Positions 15,506 through 24,911 are shown, counted from the first letter of the stretch. The stretch is 64,000 nucleotides of DNA from CAYXPR01 sp964467255 (GCA_964467255.1 CAYXPR010000003.1:1-64000); one strand, 5' to 3'. Program-made: numbers and translations. Notes: generated from the letters alone by a model not told the origin.

Positions 15506-18091
15506 ATGGCTACTTTTAATTTTTCATCTGTGGTTGGCACTTCCGTTGCCTTCGTAACGGGCGATGTTCTGAACTTTAACATTGCAAATAACACGCTGGT
15601 GCTGCCAACGCAGGTTGACCTGTCCGATGTGACGGGTGGCGTTCTGGTCGCAACGAATCTGGGTAACGTAACCCTCACGGGCGTAACGCTTGCTGAACTC
15701 TTCAGCGATAACTTCACCTTCAACGGTCAGGTTGACACGAACGGTCAGATCCTGATTGGTGATGAAACGAACAACACCTCCCTCGATGCTATTGGTAACA
15801 CGATCACGGCAGCTGCCGGTGCGCGTATCTATGGTCTCGGTGGCGCTGACAACATCGCCGGTTCTGGTGGTGCTGACAAAATCTCCGGCGGCGAAGGTGG
15901 CGACACCATCGACGCAAATGCTGGTAATGACGTAGTCAACGGCAATAAAGGCAATGACAACATCGACGGCGACACGGGTAACGATTCCATCCGCGGCGGT
16001 CAGGATGCTGACACGATCGATGCTGGCGGTGGTATTGACACCATCCTCGGTGACCTCGGTAACGACAGCCTCGTTTCCAGCGATGGTACGGATAATGCCG
16101 TAGCTGACTCTGTAAATGCACAAGGCGGTGCAGGCAACGACGTGATTGACCTTTCCGCTCTGAACGACACGATTGACGGTTCCAACGTAAACGGCAATGC
16201 CGGTACGGACACCATCACGGGTACGGCTGGTGCTGACACGCTGAAAGGCGGTGCTGATGCTGACACCATTACGGGTGGCACGGGCGCGAACGACATCAAC
16301 GGTAACCTCGGTGCTGACGTAATCACCGGTGGTGCTGATGCTGCTGAAACGATTCGTGGCGGCGCAGGCAACGACACCATTTCTACCGGCGGTTCTACGG
16401 CTGGTGGCGATAGCGTAAACGGCGACCTGGGTGATGACAACATCACGGTTCAGGACGGTGGTACGGATATCGGCGCAACCGTAACCGGTGGCGAAGGTGC
16501 TGACACGATTTCTGGCGTAGCTCTCGATGCAACGGAAGAACTCGATGCAAACGGCAATGAAGGCCTCGACGTTATCACCGGCGGTGCTGGTGACGACATC
16601 CTGCGCGGCGGTGCTGATGCAGACACGATCACGGGTTCCAACGGTGCTGACACGCTGAACGGTAACGCAGGTGACGACTCTGTCACGAGCGGTACTGGCA
16701 CGGCTGGTGCAACGATCGACGGTGGTGAAGGTAACGACACGCTGGCCGGTGGTGCATCCACGGCTGCAACGGGCGATAACAGCATCGTGGGTGGCGCTGG
16801 TAACGACGTTATCACGAACGCTTCTACGGCTGGCACGAGCACGATTTCTGGTGGCGATGGCGATGACTCCGCTACGCAGACCGGTGCTGGCGCAGCAAAC
16901 GTCGACGGCGGTGCAGGTTCTGACACGCTCACGGGCGGTGCAGCAGCTGACACGCTGGTCGGTGGCGCAGGCGACGATACGCTTAGCGGTCTGGCTGGTG
17001 GCGACGTCATCACGGCTGGCGATGGTGCGGACAGCATCACGTCTGGTGCGAACGCTGACACCATCACGGGCGATGCTGGCAACGACACCATCAACCTTGC
17101 TGCTGGCAACGACAACGTTGATGCTGGTGCAGGTGATGATGAAATCAACATCGCTGAAGCCAACATCGATGCCAACGACACGCTGGCAGGTGGTGCAGGT
17201 ACCGACACGCTGACCTTCACCGACGCAGTGACTCTGGTTGCTGGTGATTATGTCAGCAAGGTAAGCATCGAAGTGCTTGACTTCACTGCTGCAGCCTTTG
17301 CTGCTGGCGTGATCTCTGCTGACTTCGTTGCAGCTTCTGACACGGCCGATAGCGATGGTTCTGGTAGCTCACTGCTGCTCTCGGGTGGTACTCAGACCCT
17401 TTCCATCGACACCTCAGGTGTAGCAGCTGGTAACACGGTAGTTGTAAGCACGACGGGTGCAGTAACCCTGTCTGCCAACGCGGATCGTATCCGCCTGGCT
17501 GATGGCGTGAACCATGCGATCACGGCTGGCAACGGTTCCGACACGGTTGAAGGTGGCACGGGTGCTGACACCATCACGGGTGGCACGGGCGACAACCTGT
17601 TGCAGGGTGGTTCGGGTGCTGACAGCCTGGTGGCTGCTGGCGGTCTTGACACGCTCACGGGTGGTGCAGGTGCTGACACGTTCGACTTCGCAGCTCTGTC
17701 CTTGCTGACGGGTGCTCCGACCTTCACGGAACTGTCTGTAATCACGGACTTCAACGCCGCACAAGGCGACGTGATTCAGGTAGTTGGTCTGCTCGGTGTT
17801 GCAGAACTGACGGGTGGTGGCGCAACGGTTGCAACGGGCGGCGTAGCCTCCACGGCTCTGACGGTTGCGGTGGTTGACGGCCTGTTTGACAGCGCCGCTG
17901 GTACGGTGACTGCTCATCGCTTCGATGCTGGTGCGAACAACGCTGACGTTCTGTTCTTCAACACGACGGACAGCAAGACGTTCCTTGTTGTTGACGTGAA
18001 CGATGACGGTAGCTTCACCGCTGCTGACTTCATTGCTGAAGTCACTGGCCTGAGCCTCACCGGCTTCGCAGTTGCTACGGACATTATCTAA
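15506..18091 (+). CDS. Large RTX calcium-binding protein, S-layer candidate
   Basis: An 861-residue acidic protein without cysteine or an N-terminal signal peptide. After a ~100-residue N-terminal domain, residues ~110-570 are glycine/aspartate nonapeptide-type repeats (GGAGNDTIS, GGADADTITGG, GNAGDDSV) that fold into calcium-binding beta-rolls. A short second block lies near 675-730. The last ~100 residues (FTELSVITDFNAAQGDVI ... ADFIAEVTGLSLTGFAV) look like the C-terminal signal read by type I secretion systems; no such system is in the window. Codons are strongly biased to GGT, GCT, AAC and ACG, unlike the GGC-rich paralogue downstream, which suggests very high expression. Caulobacter's S-layer protein RsaA is an RTX protein of this kind. 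An adhesin is an alternative. Confidence 0.82.
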   Translation: MATFNFSSVVGTSVAFVTGDVLNFNIANNTLVLPTQVDLSDVTGGVLVATNLGNVTLTGVTLAELFSDNFTFNGQVDTNGQILIGDETNNTSLDAIGNTITAAAGARIYGLGGADNIAGSGGADKISGGEGGDTIDANAGNDVVNGNKGNDNIDGDTGNDSIRGGQDADTIDAGGGIDTILGDLGNDSLVSSDGTDNAVADSVNAQGGAGNDVIDLSALNDTIDGSNVNGNAGTDTITGTAGADTLKGGADADTITGGTGANDINGNLGADVITGGADAAETIRGGAGNDTISTGGSTAGGDSVNGDLGDDNITVQDGGTDIGATVTGGEGADTISGVALDATEELDANGNEGLDVITGGAGDDILRGGADADTITGSNGADTLNGNAGDDSVTSGTGTAGATIDGGEGNDTLAGGASTAATGDNSIVGGAGNDVITNASTAGTSTISGGDGDDSATQTGAGAANVDGGAGSDTLTGGAAADTLVGGAGDDTLSGLAGGDVITAGDGADSITSGANADTITGDAGNDTINLAAGNDNVDAGAGDDEINIAEANIDANDTLAGGAGTDTLTFTDAVTLVAGDYVSKVSIEVLDFTAAAFAAGVISADFVAASDTADSDGSGSSLLLSGGTQTLSIDTSGVAAGNTVVVSTTGAVTLSANADRIRLADGVNHAITAGNGSDTVEGGTGADTITGGTGDNLLQGGSGADSLVAAGGLDTLTGGAGADTFDFAALSLLTGAPTFTELSVITDFNAAQGDVIQVVGLLGVAELTGGGATVATGGVASTALTVAVVDGLFDSAAGTVTAHRFDAGANNADVLFFNTTDSKTFLVVDVNDDGSFTAADFIAEVTGLSLTGFAVATDII
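15830..17210 (+). repeat. RTX nonapeptide repeat block (first protein)
   Basis: Tandem coding repeats of about 27 nt, imperfect and often grouped as larger units, with recurring pieces such as GGTGCTGACACG and GGTGGCGCAGGC. They encode the calcium-binding GGxGxDxxx repeats. Units vary in length and spacing, so this is not a simple satellite; it is a place where recombination could change protein length. A smaller block follows at about 17527-17680. Confidence 0.85.
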
Positions 18092-18118
18092 TCGATAATT
18101 CCAACGCTAAAAGAATTG

Positions 18119-18145
18119 GGGCGCTCCTTACGGGGCGCCCTTTTT
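18119..18145 (+). terminator. Intrinsic terminator after the first RTX gene
   Basis: A 9-bp GC-rich stem (GGGCGCTCC with GGGGCGCCC, one G-U pair), a TTAC loop, then TTTTT. It lies 27 nt after the stop and separates the first RTX gene from its paralogue, so the first gene has its own transcript. Confidence 0.92.
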
Positions 18146-18213
18146 CTTTACCCCGCCGCGCTTTCGCGCTACACTGTGCACACACATAAAACCTTTCTTA
18201 TGCACAGGCGCCC

Positions 18214-20052
18214 ATGACCAGTTTCGTTTTTAGCAATCTTCAGGGTAACAGCACCGCTTTCGATTTTTCCACCGACAGTATCATTTTCAGTTCTGCCGAT
18301 GGCTCAACGTCGGCCTTTAATCTGGTGGAAACCGTTAACGATGACGGCGTCACCATCGTGCAGGTCACGCGGATAATCGATGAGCCCGCCATCAGCGCAG
18401 GTGCGCTGAACCTTATCGCCACACTCACCGGCGTACGCTTGGCGCAGCTCACGTCTGAAAATGTATTGTTCTTCGCCTCAAACGCCATTATCGGCGATAA
18501 CACGCACAATGCCCCCACCTTGGGCGAAACCATCGGCACATTTGACGATGCAGCGCAAACCGTTACCGGCACCACGGCAGATGACCTGATTTTAGGCCTT
18601 GGCGGCGAAGATGAAATTGACGGCAGCTCAGGGGATGACTTCATCAACGGCAATGCAGGCGGCGACCTGCTGGCGGGCGGCGATGGCGACGACACCGTGC
18701 GCGGCGGGCAGGATAACGACACCATCTCTCTGGGCAGCGGCAGCAACGACGCCAACGGCAATCGCGGTAACGATGTTATCACGGGCGGCAATGGCGCCGA
18801 TATACTGCGCGGCGGGCAGGATAACGACACCATCACCGGTGGCGGTGGCGCGGATACGCTGCGCGGTAACTTGGGTGATGACAGCCTTTCCTTAAGCCCC
18901 GGCACCGGCCAGAGCGCTGTTGCTGAAGGCAATGATGGTAATGACACCATCACCGCGGCCTCTGCTGTGGCTGGTGCCACCGTGTTGCTGAACGGCAATG
19001 GCGGTGATGATAGTGTTATCGGCAGCGTCTCCGGCGATTCGCTGCGCGGCGGGCAGGGCGCGGATATCTTGGCGGGCGGGCTCGGCAATGACTCCCTGCT
19101 CGGCGATTTTGACAGCGATACGCTGCGCGGCGCAGAGGGCGATGACGTGCTGCGTGGCGGCTCAGGTGATGATACCGTCATCGGCAATACCGGAAACGAC
19201 CAGCTTTTTGGCGGCACCGGAAACGACGTGTTCATTGTTGATTACGTGGAAAATGATACAGAAATTAATTCTGTAACCGGTGGTTCAGGCATCGACACGC
19301 TCGACCTCAACACATCGCTCGTAGGCACAACCATCCTGAACCTTGCCAACATTACGGGCGTGGATGTGCTGGAAATGCCGGACGGGTTCATCACTCTGAC
19401 CGATACATTTATGCAAGGCACTGATTTTGGCGCGGTCACCGTACGCGTTAGTTCTGACTCCACCACGGGAAATATCACGCTCAATACCGCAGCTGTTAGC
19501 AGTACGTATGCGGTTACGGTTGCAGTGAGTACGGCCACCGAAACCATCACGCTCGCGGCAGGCAACAACAAGGTCGCACTCGATGGCGGCGTTACGGTTA
19601 CTGGCAATAGCGGCAATGATACAATCGTTGGTGACGAGAATGCCGACACTATTACTTCTGGTGCAGGACGCGATTCCCTCACGGGCGGGGCGGGCGCAGA
19701 TACCTTCATCATCGGCACCACGGACTCCAACACCAGTAACGGCATCGACATCATCACCGACTTCAGCCGCACCGAAGACAGTATTGATGTGCCCTTTGAC
19801 CCCAGCGCGGGCTTAAATTCCGCACCGGTAGGTGGCGCAGCCAATTCGTTTGCCGAGGTAGAGGCCCTTATTACCGCCGCGCTGGACGACCTTGGTGACT
19901 TGCAGATTCTCAACATCACCAGCGGCTCGTTGTCAGGCCAGAAATTCGCCGTTATTGAGGCTAATAACGTAGATGGTTATCAGTCCGGCGCCGATTACCT
20001 GATTCAGTTCTCGAACGTCTCGGATGCATTTTTCTCTGCTACACTAATTTAA
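18214..20052 (+). CDS. Second RTX calcium-binding protein
   Basis: A 612-residue paralogue-like RTX protein. The N-terminus resembles that of the first (MTSFVFSNLQGNSTAFDF, then LTGVRLAQLTSENVLF, compare LTGVTLAELFSDNFTF). RTX repeats cover residues ~125-340 (GLGGEDEIDGSSGDDF, RGGQDNDTISLGSG, GGTGNDVFIVDY) with a second group near 455-495 (TGNSGNDTIVGDENADTI). The end (IDIITDFSRTEDSI ... NVDGYQSGADYLIQFSNVSDAFF) resembles a type I secretion signal region. No signal peptide. Codon choice is GGC/GCG-type like ordinary genes here, so expression is probably lower. Likely a minor surface protein or adhesin secreted like the first. Confidence 0.8.
   Translation: MTSFVFSNLQGNSTAFDFSTDSIIFSSADGSTSAFNLVETVNDDGVTIVQVTRIIDEPAISAGALNLIATLTGVRLAQLTSENVLFFASNAIIGDNTHNAPTLGETIGTFDDAAQTVTGTTADDLILGLGGEDEIDGSSGDDFINGNAGGDLLAGGDGDDTVRGGQDNDTISLGSGSNDANGNRGNDVITGGNGADILRGGQDNDTITGGGGADTLRGNLGDDSLSLSPGTGQSAVAEGNDGNDTITAASAVAGATVLLNGNGGDDSVIGSVSGDSLRGGQGADILAGGLGNDSLLGDFDSDTLRGAEGDDVLRGGSGDDTVIGNTGNDQLFGGTGNDVFIVDYVENDTEINSVTGGSGIDTLDLNTSLVGTTILNLANITGVDVLEMPDGFITLTDTFMQGTDFGAVTVRVSSDSTTGNITLNTAAVSSTYAVTVAVSTATETITLAAGNNKVALDGGVTVTGNSGNDTIVGDENADTITSGAGRDSLTGGAGADTFIIGTTDSNTSNGIDIITDFSRTEDSIDVPFDPSAGLNSAPVGGAANSFAEVEALITAALDDLGDLQILNITSGSLSGQKFAVIEANNVDGYQSGADYLIQFSNVSDAFFSATLI
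18595..19232 (+). repeat. RTX repeat block (second protein)
   Basis: Imperfect ~27-nt coding repeats for glycine/aspartate nonapeptides. The unit RGGQDNDTI recurs twice almost unchanged (near 18700 and 18810), with a related RGGQGADIL unit near 19045. A smaller group is at about 19583-19700. Confidence 0.8.
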
Positions 20053-20075
20053 AGAAGGGGCTTCGCGCGCGCCGC

Positions 20076-21524
20076 ATGGAAAAGTCCTTCTCCTTACGGA
20101 AAATACCCTTAAAACCCAAAGTTTTTGAGCGCTCGCCGCGTCGCGTCTCTCTGAAAACCCTTTTAAAAGGCACCTCCATCATCATGGTGGCGCCGCTCAT
20201 GCTGCTGGCTATTTATGTGCTGTATGGCGTAGTGCCCTTGCTCTATGCGCTCTATGGCGCGATGGGCATTTTTGTTATCTCCATCATTTTTGTCTGGCCC
20301 TATATCGCGAATCTTTCCGCCCTTACCTATTACGTAGAACAGCTGGCCAATGACAAAAAGGCCGATGCGCCTGACCTGACATTCCTTAACAACGTGGAAG
20401 ATCTTTCGCGTGCCGTAGAGCAATTGCATAAAAGTTGGAACCAGCGCCGTGTGCAGCTGGAAAACATGCTCGCCGAAAGCAAAATCCTCATCGACAGCCT
20501 GCCAGACATCCTCATCATGCTAGACCGCGACTTGAACGTTATCCGCACGAACAGCACCGCTCAGATGGCCTTTGGCGGATACATGAAAGAAAACATCAGC
20601 CAGCTGTTGCATGCCCCTGAGTTCCGCAAGCATCTTGAGGGCGTTATCGCTGAGCGGAAAGGTCGTAGCACGGAGTATGCCATTCCTGATCCGGAAATGA
20701 AGGACTACATGGTCCGCATTGAGCCCCTGCCTGTCTATGCTCCCACCGGCATTGCGCTGATTGTAGCGCTGCACGACATCACCGAACTCAAGCGCACTGA
20801 ACAAACCTTTGCCGATTTCGTGGCCAATGCCAGCCACGAAATCCGCACGCCACTCACCAGCATTATCGGCTTTGTAGAAACGCTGCAAACCAGCGCAAAA
20901 AGTGATGCAAAGGCGCAGGAAGAATTTCTGGCACTCATGGCGCTGCAGGCGCAAAAAATGTCTACGCTCGTTACCGACCTTTTGAGTCTTTCCAAAATTG
21001 AGCGGCGATTGCGGACCATTCCCGCTACGCCTGTAAAAATCGGCCCCATTCTTCAAGGCTGCGTGCAGGATGCGGAAGCGGTTGCTAAAAAAAGAAAAAT
21101 CGGACTCGTACTCAATCTTCCCAAAAATCTTCCTTCCATTCTGGGGGACTCCGAAGAGCTAACCCTTGTTTTTAATAATTTACTTAGTAACGCCATTAAG
21201 TATAGCCCCGAGGGTTCTTCCATTACGGTTAGCGCACGCGAAGGCGAGTTCATTTTGCCGCACGATACGCTTATTCGCGCCAAAAGGCCTTGTCTGGCGA
21301 TTTCGGTCACCGATACAGGTGCGGGCATCCCCCGCGAGCATCTGCCCCGCCTGACCGAGCGCTTTTACCGCGTCGATTCCGCCCGCACAAAAGATATTGC
21401 TGGCACCGGCCTTGGGCTTTCCATCGTAAAGCAGGTACTTGAGCGCCATCGTGGCGTGCTGCACATTGAAAGCCATGTCGGCAAGGGCAGCACTTTTACC
21501 GCCGTTCTGCCATTGCCGCAATAA
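20076..21524 (+). CDS. phoR: Phosphate-regulon sensor histidine kinase
   Basis: A 482-residue membrane kinase. Two hydrophobic segments (residues ~32-75) anchor it, with a very short periplasmic loop as usual in PhoR. A PAS domain follows (~130-235, SLPDILIMLDRDLNVIRTN). The HisKA domain has the phosphorylated His at 254 (NASHEIRTPLTSIIGF). The ATPase domain shows N-box FNNLLSNAIKYSPEG, G1 DTGAGIP and G2 GTGLGLSIV. It lies immediately upstream of pstCAB and phoB on the same strand, which sets the role: it controls PhoB phosphorylation according to phosphate transport. It starts 23 nt after the second RTX gene, with no terminator between. Confidence 0.92.
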   Translation: MEKSFSLRKIPLKPKVFERSPRRVSLKTLLKGTSIIMVAPLMLLAIYVLYGVVPLLYALYGAMGIFVISIIFVWPYIANLSALTYYVEQLANDKKADAPDLTFLNNVEDLSRAVEQLHKSWNQRRVQLENMLAESKILIDSLPDILIMLDRDLNVIRTNSTAQMAFGGYMKENISQLLHAPEFRKHLEGVIAERKGRSTEYAIPDPEMKDYMVRIEPLPVYAPTGIALIVALHDITELKRTEQTFADFVANASHEIRTPLTSIIGFVETLQTSAKSDAKAQEEFLALMALQAQKMSTLVTDLLSLSKIERRLRTIPATPVKIGPILQGCVQDAEAVAKKRKIGLVLNLPKNLPSILGDSEELTLVFNNLLSNAIKYSPEGSSITVSAREGEFILPHDTLIRAKRPCLAISVTDTGAGIPREHLPRLTERFYRVDSARTKDIAGTGLGLSIVKQVLERHRGVLHIESHVGKGSTFTAVLPLPQ

Positions 21525-21608
21525 ACCACCGCCAGCGCTTGCTTTTTGCCGAAATTTGCCTATTCTCGATTCTCTCTGCAATGGCCGTAGAATTATAGAA
21601 GTCTTTTT

Positions 21609-22823
21609 ATGCATTCACTTCTTCTTTTGTTGCTGGTCTTGCTCATCGGTGCAGGCGGCTTTATTTTTGGAAAACGGCGCATCCTTGCGCTGCTTGCCGA
21701 GAAGAATGCGCCCCGTCCGGCCGCGCTTCCATCCTATTACGGCTGGTGCGCCCTTTTATGGACAACTGTTCCCGCCCTTTTGCTCATGCAGCTTTATTTT
21801 ACCGTGGCGCATCCTGAGGCGCCCAAAGCCATCGCCTATGCGCTGGCTGCCTGCTTGGCACTGATCGGCCTTGGGGTTTCATTCCAGCGCCTTCATCTTG
21901 CTTTCCGCGCCCGCGACCACGTGGAAAAATGGGTGATGCTGCTCATGCGCACTGCTACGTTCTTTGCCGTTTCCATTACCTTATTCATTGTGCTTTCCGT
22001 GGTGTTTGAGTCTGTCCGCTTCTTTGAGAAGGTCTCCGTCTTCAGCTTCCTGTTCGGCTTAGAGTGGAGTCCGCAAATGGCGCTTCGCGCGGATCAGGCC
22101 GGTTCTTCCGGCTCTTTTGGCGCCGTGCCTGTGTTCCTTGGCACTATCATGATTACCTTCATCGCCATGCTCGTGGCCGCGCCTGTAGGCCTTATGTCAG
22201 CCATTTACCTATCGGAATATGCCAGCCAGCGCGCCCGCACCGTTATTAAACCCTTCCTTGAAATTCTGGCGGGCATTCCCACTGTGGTCTATGGCTATTT
22301 TGCCGCCATTGTGTTCGCGCCTGCACTGCGCGATTTTGGCGCTTCCATCGGCCTTACCATTGCTTCAGAGAGCGCCCTTGCGGCGGGCGTGGTGATGGGC
22401 ATAATGATTATCCCCTTCATTCTTTCGTTGTCTGATGACGTAATGAATGCCGTACCCACAGCGCTCAAAGATGCTTCGCTTGGCCTTGGTGCCACACGTT
22501 CTGAAACCGTGGTAAAGGTCGTGGTTCCTGCCGCGCTTCCGGGCATTATCGGCGCGCTGCTGCTCGCCATTTCACGCGGTATCGGCGAAACCATGATTGT
22601 GGTGATGGCCGCTGGCCTTGTTGCCAACCTTACCATCAATCCTTTCGATTCAGTCACCACCGTCACCGCACAAATCGTAACGCTACTGGTGGGCGACCAA
22701 GAGTTTGACAGCGCCAAAACCCTCGCCGCCTTCGCGCTCGGCTTCACGCTGTTTCTCATCACGCTGGTGTTAAACGTGGCCGCGCTGCTTATCGTGCGCA
22801 AATATCGGGAGCGTTATGAGTAA
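21609..22823 (+). CDS. pstC: Phosphate ABC transporter permease PstC
   Basis: A 404-residue inner-membrane permease of the high-affinity phosphate importer. The conserved part begins near residue 130. The permease loop (EILAGIPTVVYGYFAA ... ALKDASLGLGATRSETVVKVVVPAALPGI) is the EAA-type contact with PstB. The N-terminal ~120 residues carry three extra hydrophobic segments absent from E. coli PstC (319 residues) but common in alphaproteobacterial homologues. Its last 8 nt overlap pstA. No pstS (binding protein) precedes it; that gene must be elsewhere. Confidence 0.93.
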   Translation: MHSLLLLLLVLLIGAGGFIFGKRRILALLAEKNAPRPAALPSYYGWCALLWTTVPALLLMQLYFTVAHPEAPKAIAYALAACLALIGLGVSFQRLHLAFRARDHVEKWVMLLMRTATFFAVSITLFIVLSVVFESVRFFEKVSVFSFLFGLEWSPQMALRADQAGSSGSFGAVPVFLGTIMITFIAMLVAAPVGLMSAIYLSEYASQRARTVIKPFLEILAGIPTVVYGYFAAIVFAPALRDFGASIGLTIASESALAAGVVMGIMIIPFILSLSDDVMNAVPTALKDASLGLGATRSETVVKVVVPAALPGIIGALLLAISRGIGETMIVVMAAGLVANLTINPFDSVTTVTAQIVTLLVGDQEFDSAKTLAAFALGFTLFLITLVLNVAALLIVRKYRERYE

Positions 22824-24117
22824 ACATCACACCATCTCGCTCACGCCCACAGGGCAGGAACGCAAACGCCTCGTAAAGCGTTACCGCAAAGAACGCCGGT
22901 TCCGTGCCTTTGGCGTTTCCGCCATCGCGATTGCCTTTATGTTCCTCAGCGTCCTGCTCACCGCCATCGTGGCGCGCGGTAGCGGTGCCTTTGTCGAAAC
23001 CAGTATTCGTTTGCCGATTACTTTTTCCGAACAGACGCTCGGCATCACTGCGCCCATTACGCCAGAGGCAATCATGGCGGCAGATTTTGACGGCGCGGTG
23101 AAGGAGGCCTTAAAGCTCCGCTTCCCCGAAGCGGGGGATGACCGCCTGCTGCGCAACCAGCTTTACGGCCTCGTCAGTAAAAATGCTGGGTTTGTGGCAG
23201 GTCAGGCTTTGAAAGAAAGGCCAGAACTGCTCGGCACCACCGCAGAGTTATGGCTACCTGCCTCTACCGATATCGACTTGCTCGCCAAGGGCACGGTTGA
23301 TACGAACCTGCCGCCTGAAATGCGCCGCGTGTCTGACACGCAGCTCGGTTGGTACAGCCAGCTCAAAACCGAAGGCCGCACCAAGAAGCGCTTCAATACA
23401 ACTTTCTTTTCAGAGGGTGATTCACGCGAACCCGAACAAGCGGGGATTCTGGGTGCATTCTTAGGCTCCATCTTCACCATCGCCGTGTGCATGGCGCTGG
23501 CCTTGCCGGTGGGCGTGATTACTGCCGTTTACTTAGAAGAATTCGCCCCACAAAATAAATTTACTGACATCATCGAGGTCAACATCAATAACCTTGCGGC
23601 CGTGCCTTCAATTGTGTTTGGTCTGCTCGGGCTTGCCGTATACTTGCATTTTTTCGGCCTGCCGCGTTCCAGCAGCTTGGTGGGTGGGCTAACGCTGGCG
23701 CTGATGATTCTGCCTACATTGATTATCGCCACGCGCAGTAGCCTTAAAAGCGTGCCGCCTTCCATCCGTCAGGCCGCGATGGGTGTCGGCGCATCACCCA
23801 TTCAGGTCATTTTGCACCATGTGTTACCGCTCGCGATGCCGGGCATCATGACGGGCACGATTTTGGGCATCGCTCGTGCGTTGGGTGAAACCGCGCCGCT
23901 GCTGATGATTGGTATGGTGGCCTTCGTGGCCGATATTCCGTCAAACACCTCATCGCCTGCCACGGTGATGCCAGTGCAGATTTTCCTCTGGTCTGACAGC
24001 CCCGAAGCGGGCTTCCAGGAAAAAACCGCGGCGGCCATCGTGGTGCTGCTGGCGATTCTGATTGTTGCCAATGCCGGTGCGGCATGGCTGCGTAAAAAAT
24101 ATGAGCGTAAATGGTAG
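22816..24117 (+). CDS. pstA: Phosphate ABC transporter permease PstA
   Basis: A 433-residue permease partner of PstC. It has an N-terminal helix (VSAIAIAFMFLSVLLTAIVA), a large periplasmic insertion (~40-200) and then the permease core (EVNINNLAAVPSIVFGLLGL; RQAAMGVGASPIQVILHHVLPLAMPGI). It is longer than E. coli PstA (296) because of the periplasmic insertion, a form frequent in alphaproteobacteria. It overlaps pstC by 8 nt and the most upstream pstB start by 7 nt, showing one translation-coupled operon. Confidence 0.93.
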   Translation: MSKHHTISLTPTGQERKRLVKRYRKERRFRAFGVSAIAIAFMFLSVLLTAIVARGSGAFVETSIRLPITFSEQTLGITAPITPEAIMAADFDGAVKEALKLRFPEAGDDRLLRNQLYGLVSKNAGFVAGQALKERPELLGTTAELWLPASTDIDLLAKGTVDTNLPPEMRRVSDTQLGWYSQLKTEGRTKKRFNTTFFSEGDSREPEQAGILGAFLGSIFTIAVCMALALPVGVITAVYLEEFAPQNKFTDIIEVNINNLAAVPSIVFGLLGLAVYLHFFGLPRSSSLVGGLTLALMILPTLIIATRSSLKSVPPSIRQAAMGVGASPIQVILHHVLPLAMPGIMTGTILGIARALGETAPLLMIGMVAFVADIPSNTSSPATVMPVQIFLWSDSPEAGFQEKTAAAIVVLLAILIVANAGAAWLRKKYERKW

Positions 24118-24911
24118 GAACAATGACAAAAGAAAAAAAACAGCCCAAAGAAAATCACCTGCGCCTTTCCGCCCAGCACGTGAATGTGTTTTATAGTGAT
24201 AAACAGGCGTTATTTGATATAAACCTCGATATCCATGCCAACAGCGTTACCGCGCTGATTGGCCCTTCGGGCTGCGGCAAATCCACCTTCCTGCGCTGCC
24301 TAAACCGCATGAACGACACCATTCCCGGCTGTCGCGTAGACGGTAAAATCCTGCTCGATGGACAGGATATTTATGAAAAAAGCGTCGATGTCGTTTATCT
24401 CCGGCAAAAAATAGGCATGGTGTTTCAAAAGCCGAACCCATTCCCCAAATCCATTGCTGAAAACGTACTCTATGGCCCAAAAATCCACGGCCTCGTGAAG
24501 AAAAAAAGCGACATGGATGAGGTGGTAGAAAAAAGCCTTAGCCGCGCTGGCCTGTGGAAAGAAGTGAAGGACCGCCTGAATGAACCGGGCACGTCCCTCT
24601 CTGGCGGCCAGCAGCAGCGCCTGTGCATTGCGCGCGCCATTGCGGTAGAGCCAGAAGTGCTGCTGATGGATGAGCCCTGCAGCGCGCTCGACCCCATCGC
24701 CACCGCCATTATCGAAGAATTGATGGGCGAGCTGAAGCGCAACTTCACCATCATCATCGTCACCCACTCCATGCAGCAGGCCGCGCGCGTGTCTGACCGC
24801 ACGGGCTTCTTCCACCTTGGTAAGCTGGTGGAAGTCGGCAGCACGGAAGATATCTTCACCCGCCCCAAACTCAAAGCCACGCAGGACTATATCACCGGCC
24901 GCTTTGGTTGA
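24111..24911 (+). CDS. pstB: Phosphate ABC transporter ATPase PstB
   Basis: The ATP-hydrolysing subunit of the phosphate importer, 266 residues. It shows Walker A GPSGCGKST, the PstB-typical segment FQKPNPFPKSIAENVLYGP, signature LSGGQQQRLCIARAIA and Walker B LLMDEPCSALDP. The start may be the ATG at 24111 (overlapping pstA) or the Met four codons later at 24123; the ribosome site is weak for both. The usual next gene, phoU, is absent: phoB follows after 83 nt. Confidence 0.95.
   Translation: MVGTMTKEKKQPKENHLRLSAQHVNVFYSDKQALFDINLDIHANSVTALIGPSGCGKSTFLRCLNRMNDTIPGCRVDGKILLDGQDIYEKSVDVVYLRQKIGMVFQKPNPFPKSIAENVLYGPKIHGLVKKKSDMDEVVEKSLSRAGLWKEVKDRLNEPGTSLSGGQQQRLCIARAIAVEPEVLLMDEPCSALDPIATAIIEELMGELKRNFTIIIVTHSMQQAARVSDRTGFFHLGKLVEVGSTEDIFTRPKLKATQDYITGRFG

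Noticed and set aside
15830..17210. CRISPR-like regularly spaced repeats
   Set aside because: The repeats are in frame, imperfect, vary in length and encode RTX nonapeptides; no spacers and no cas genes.
16450..17220. Minus-strand open frames opposite the RTX repeats
   Set aside because: The products are Ser/Pro/Ala/Val low complexity mirroring the repeat; the real frame on the plus strand has a start site, secretion-type end and terminator.
18240..19235. 331-codon minus-strand frame opposite the second RTX gene
   Set aside because: Same shadow effect of Gly/Asp repeats read on the opposite strand; Pro/Ser-rich product without any domain.
21525..21608. Pho box before pstC
   Set aside because: No tandem CTGTCAT-like repeats were visible in this gap or before phoR.
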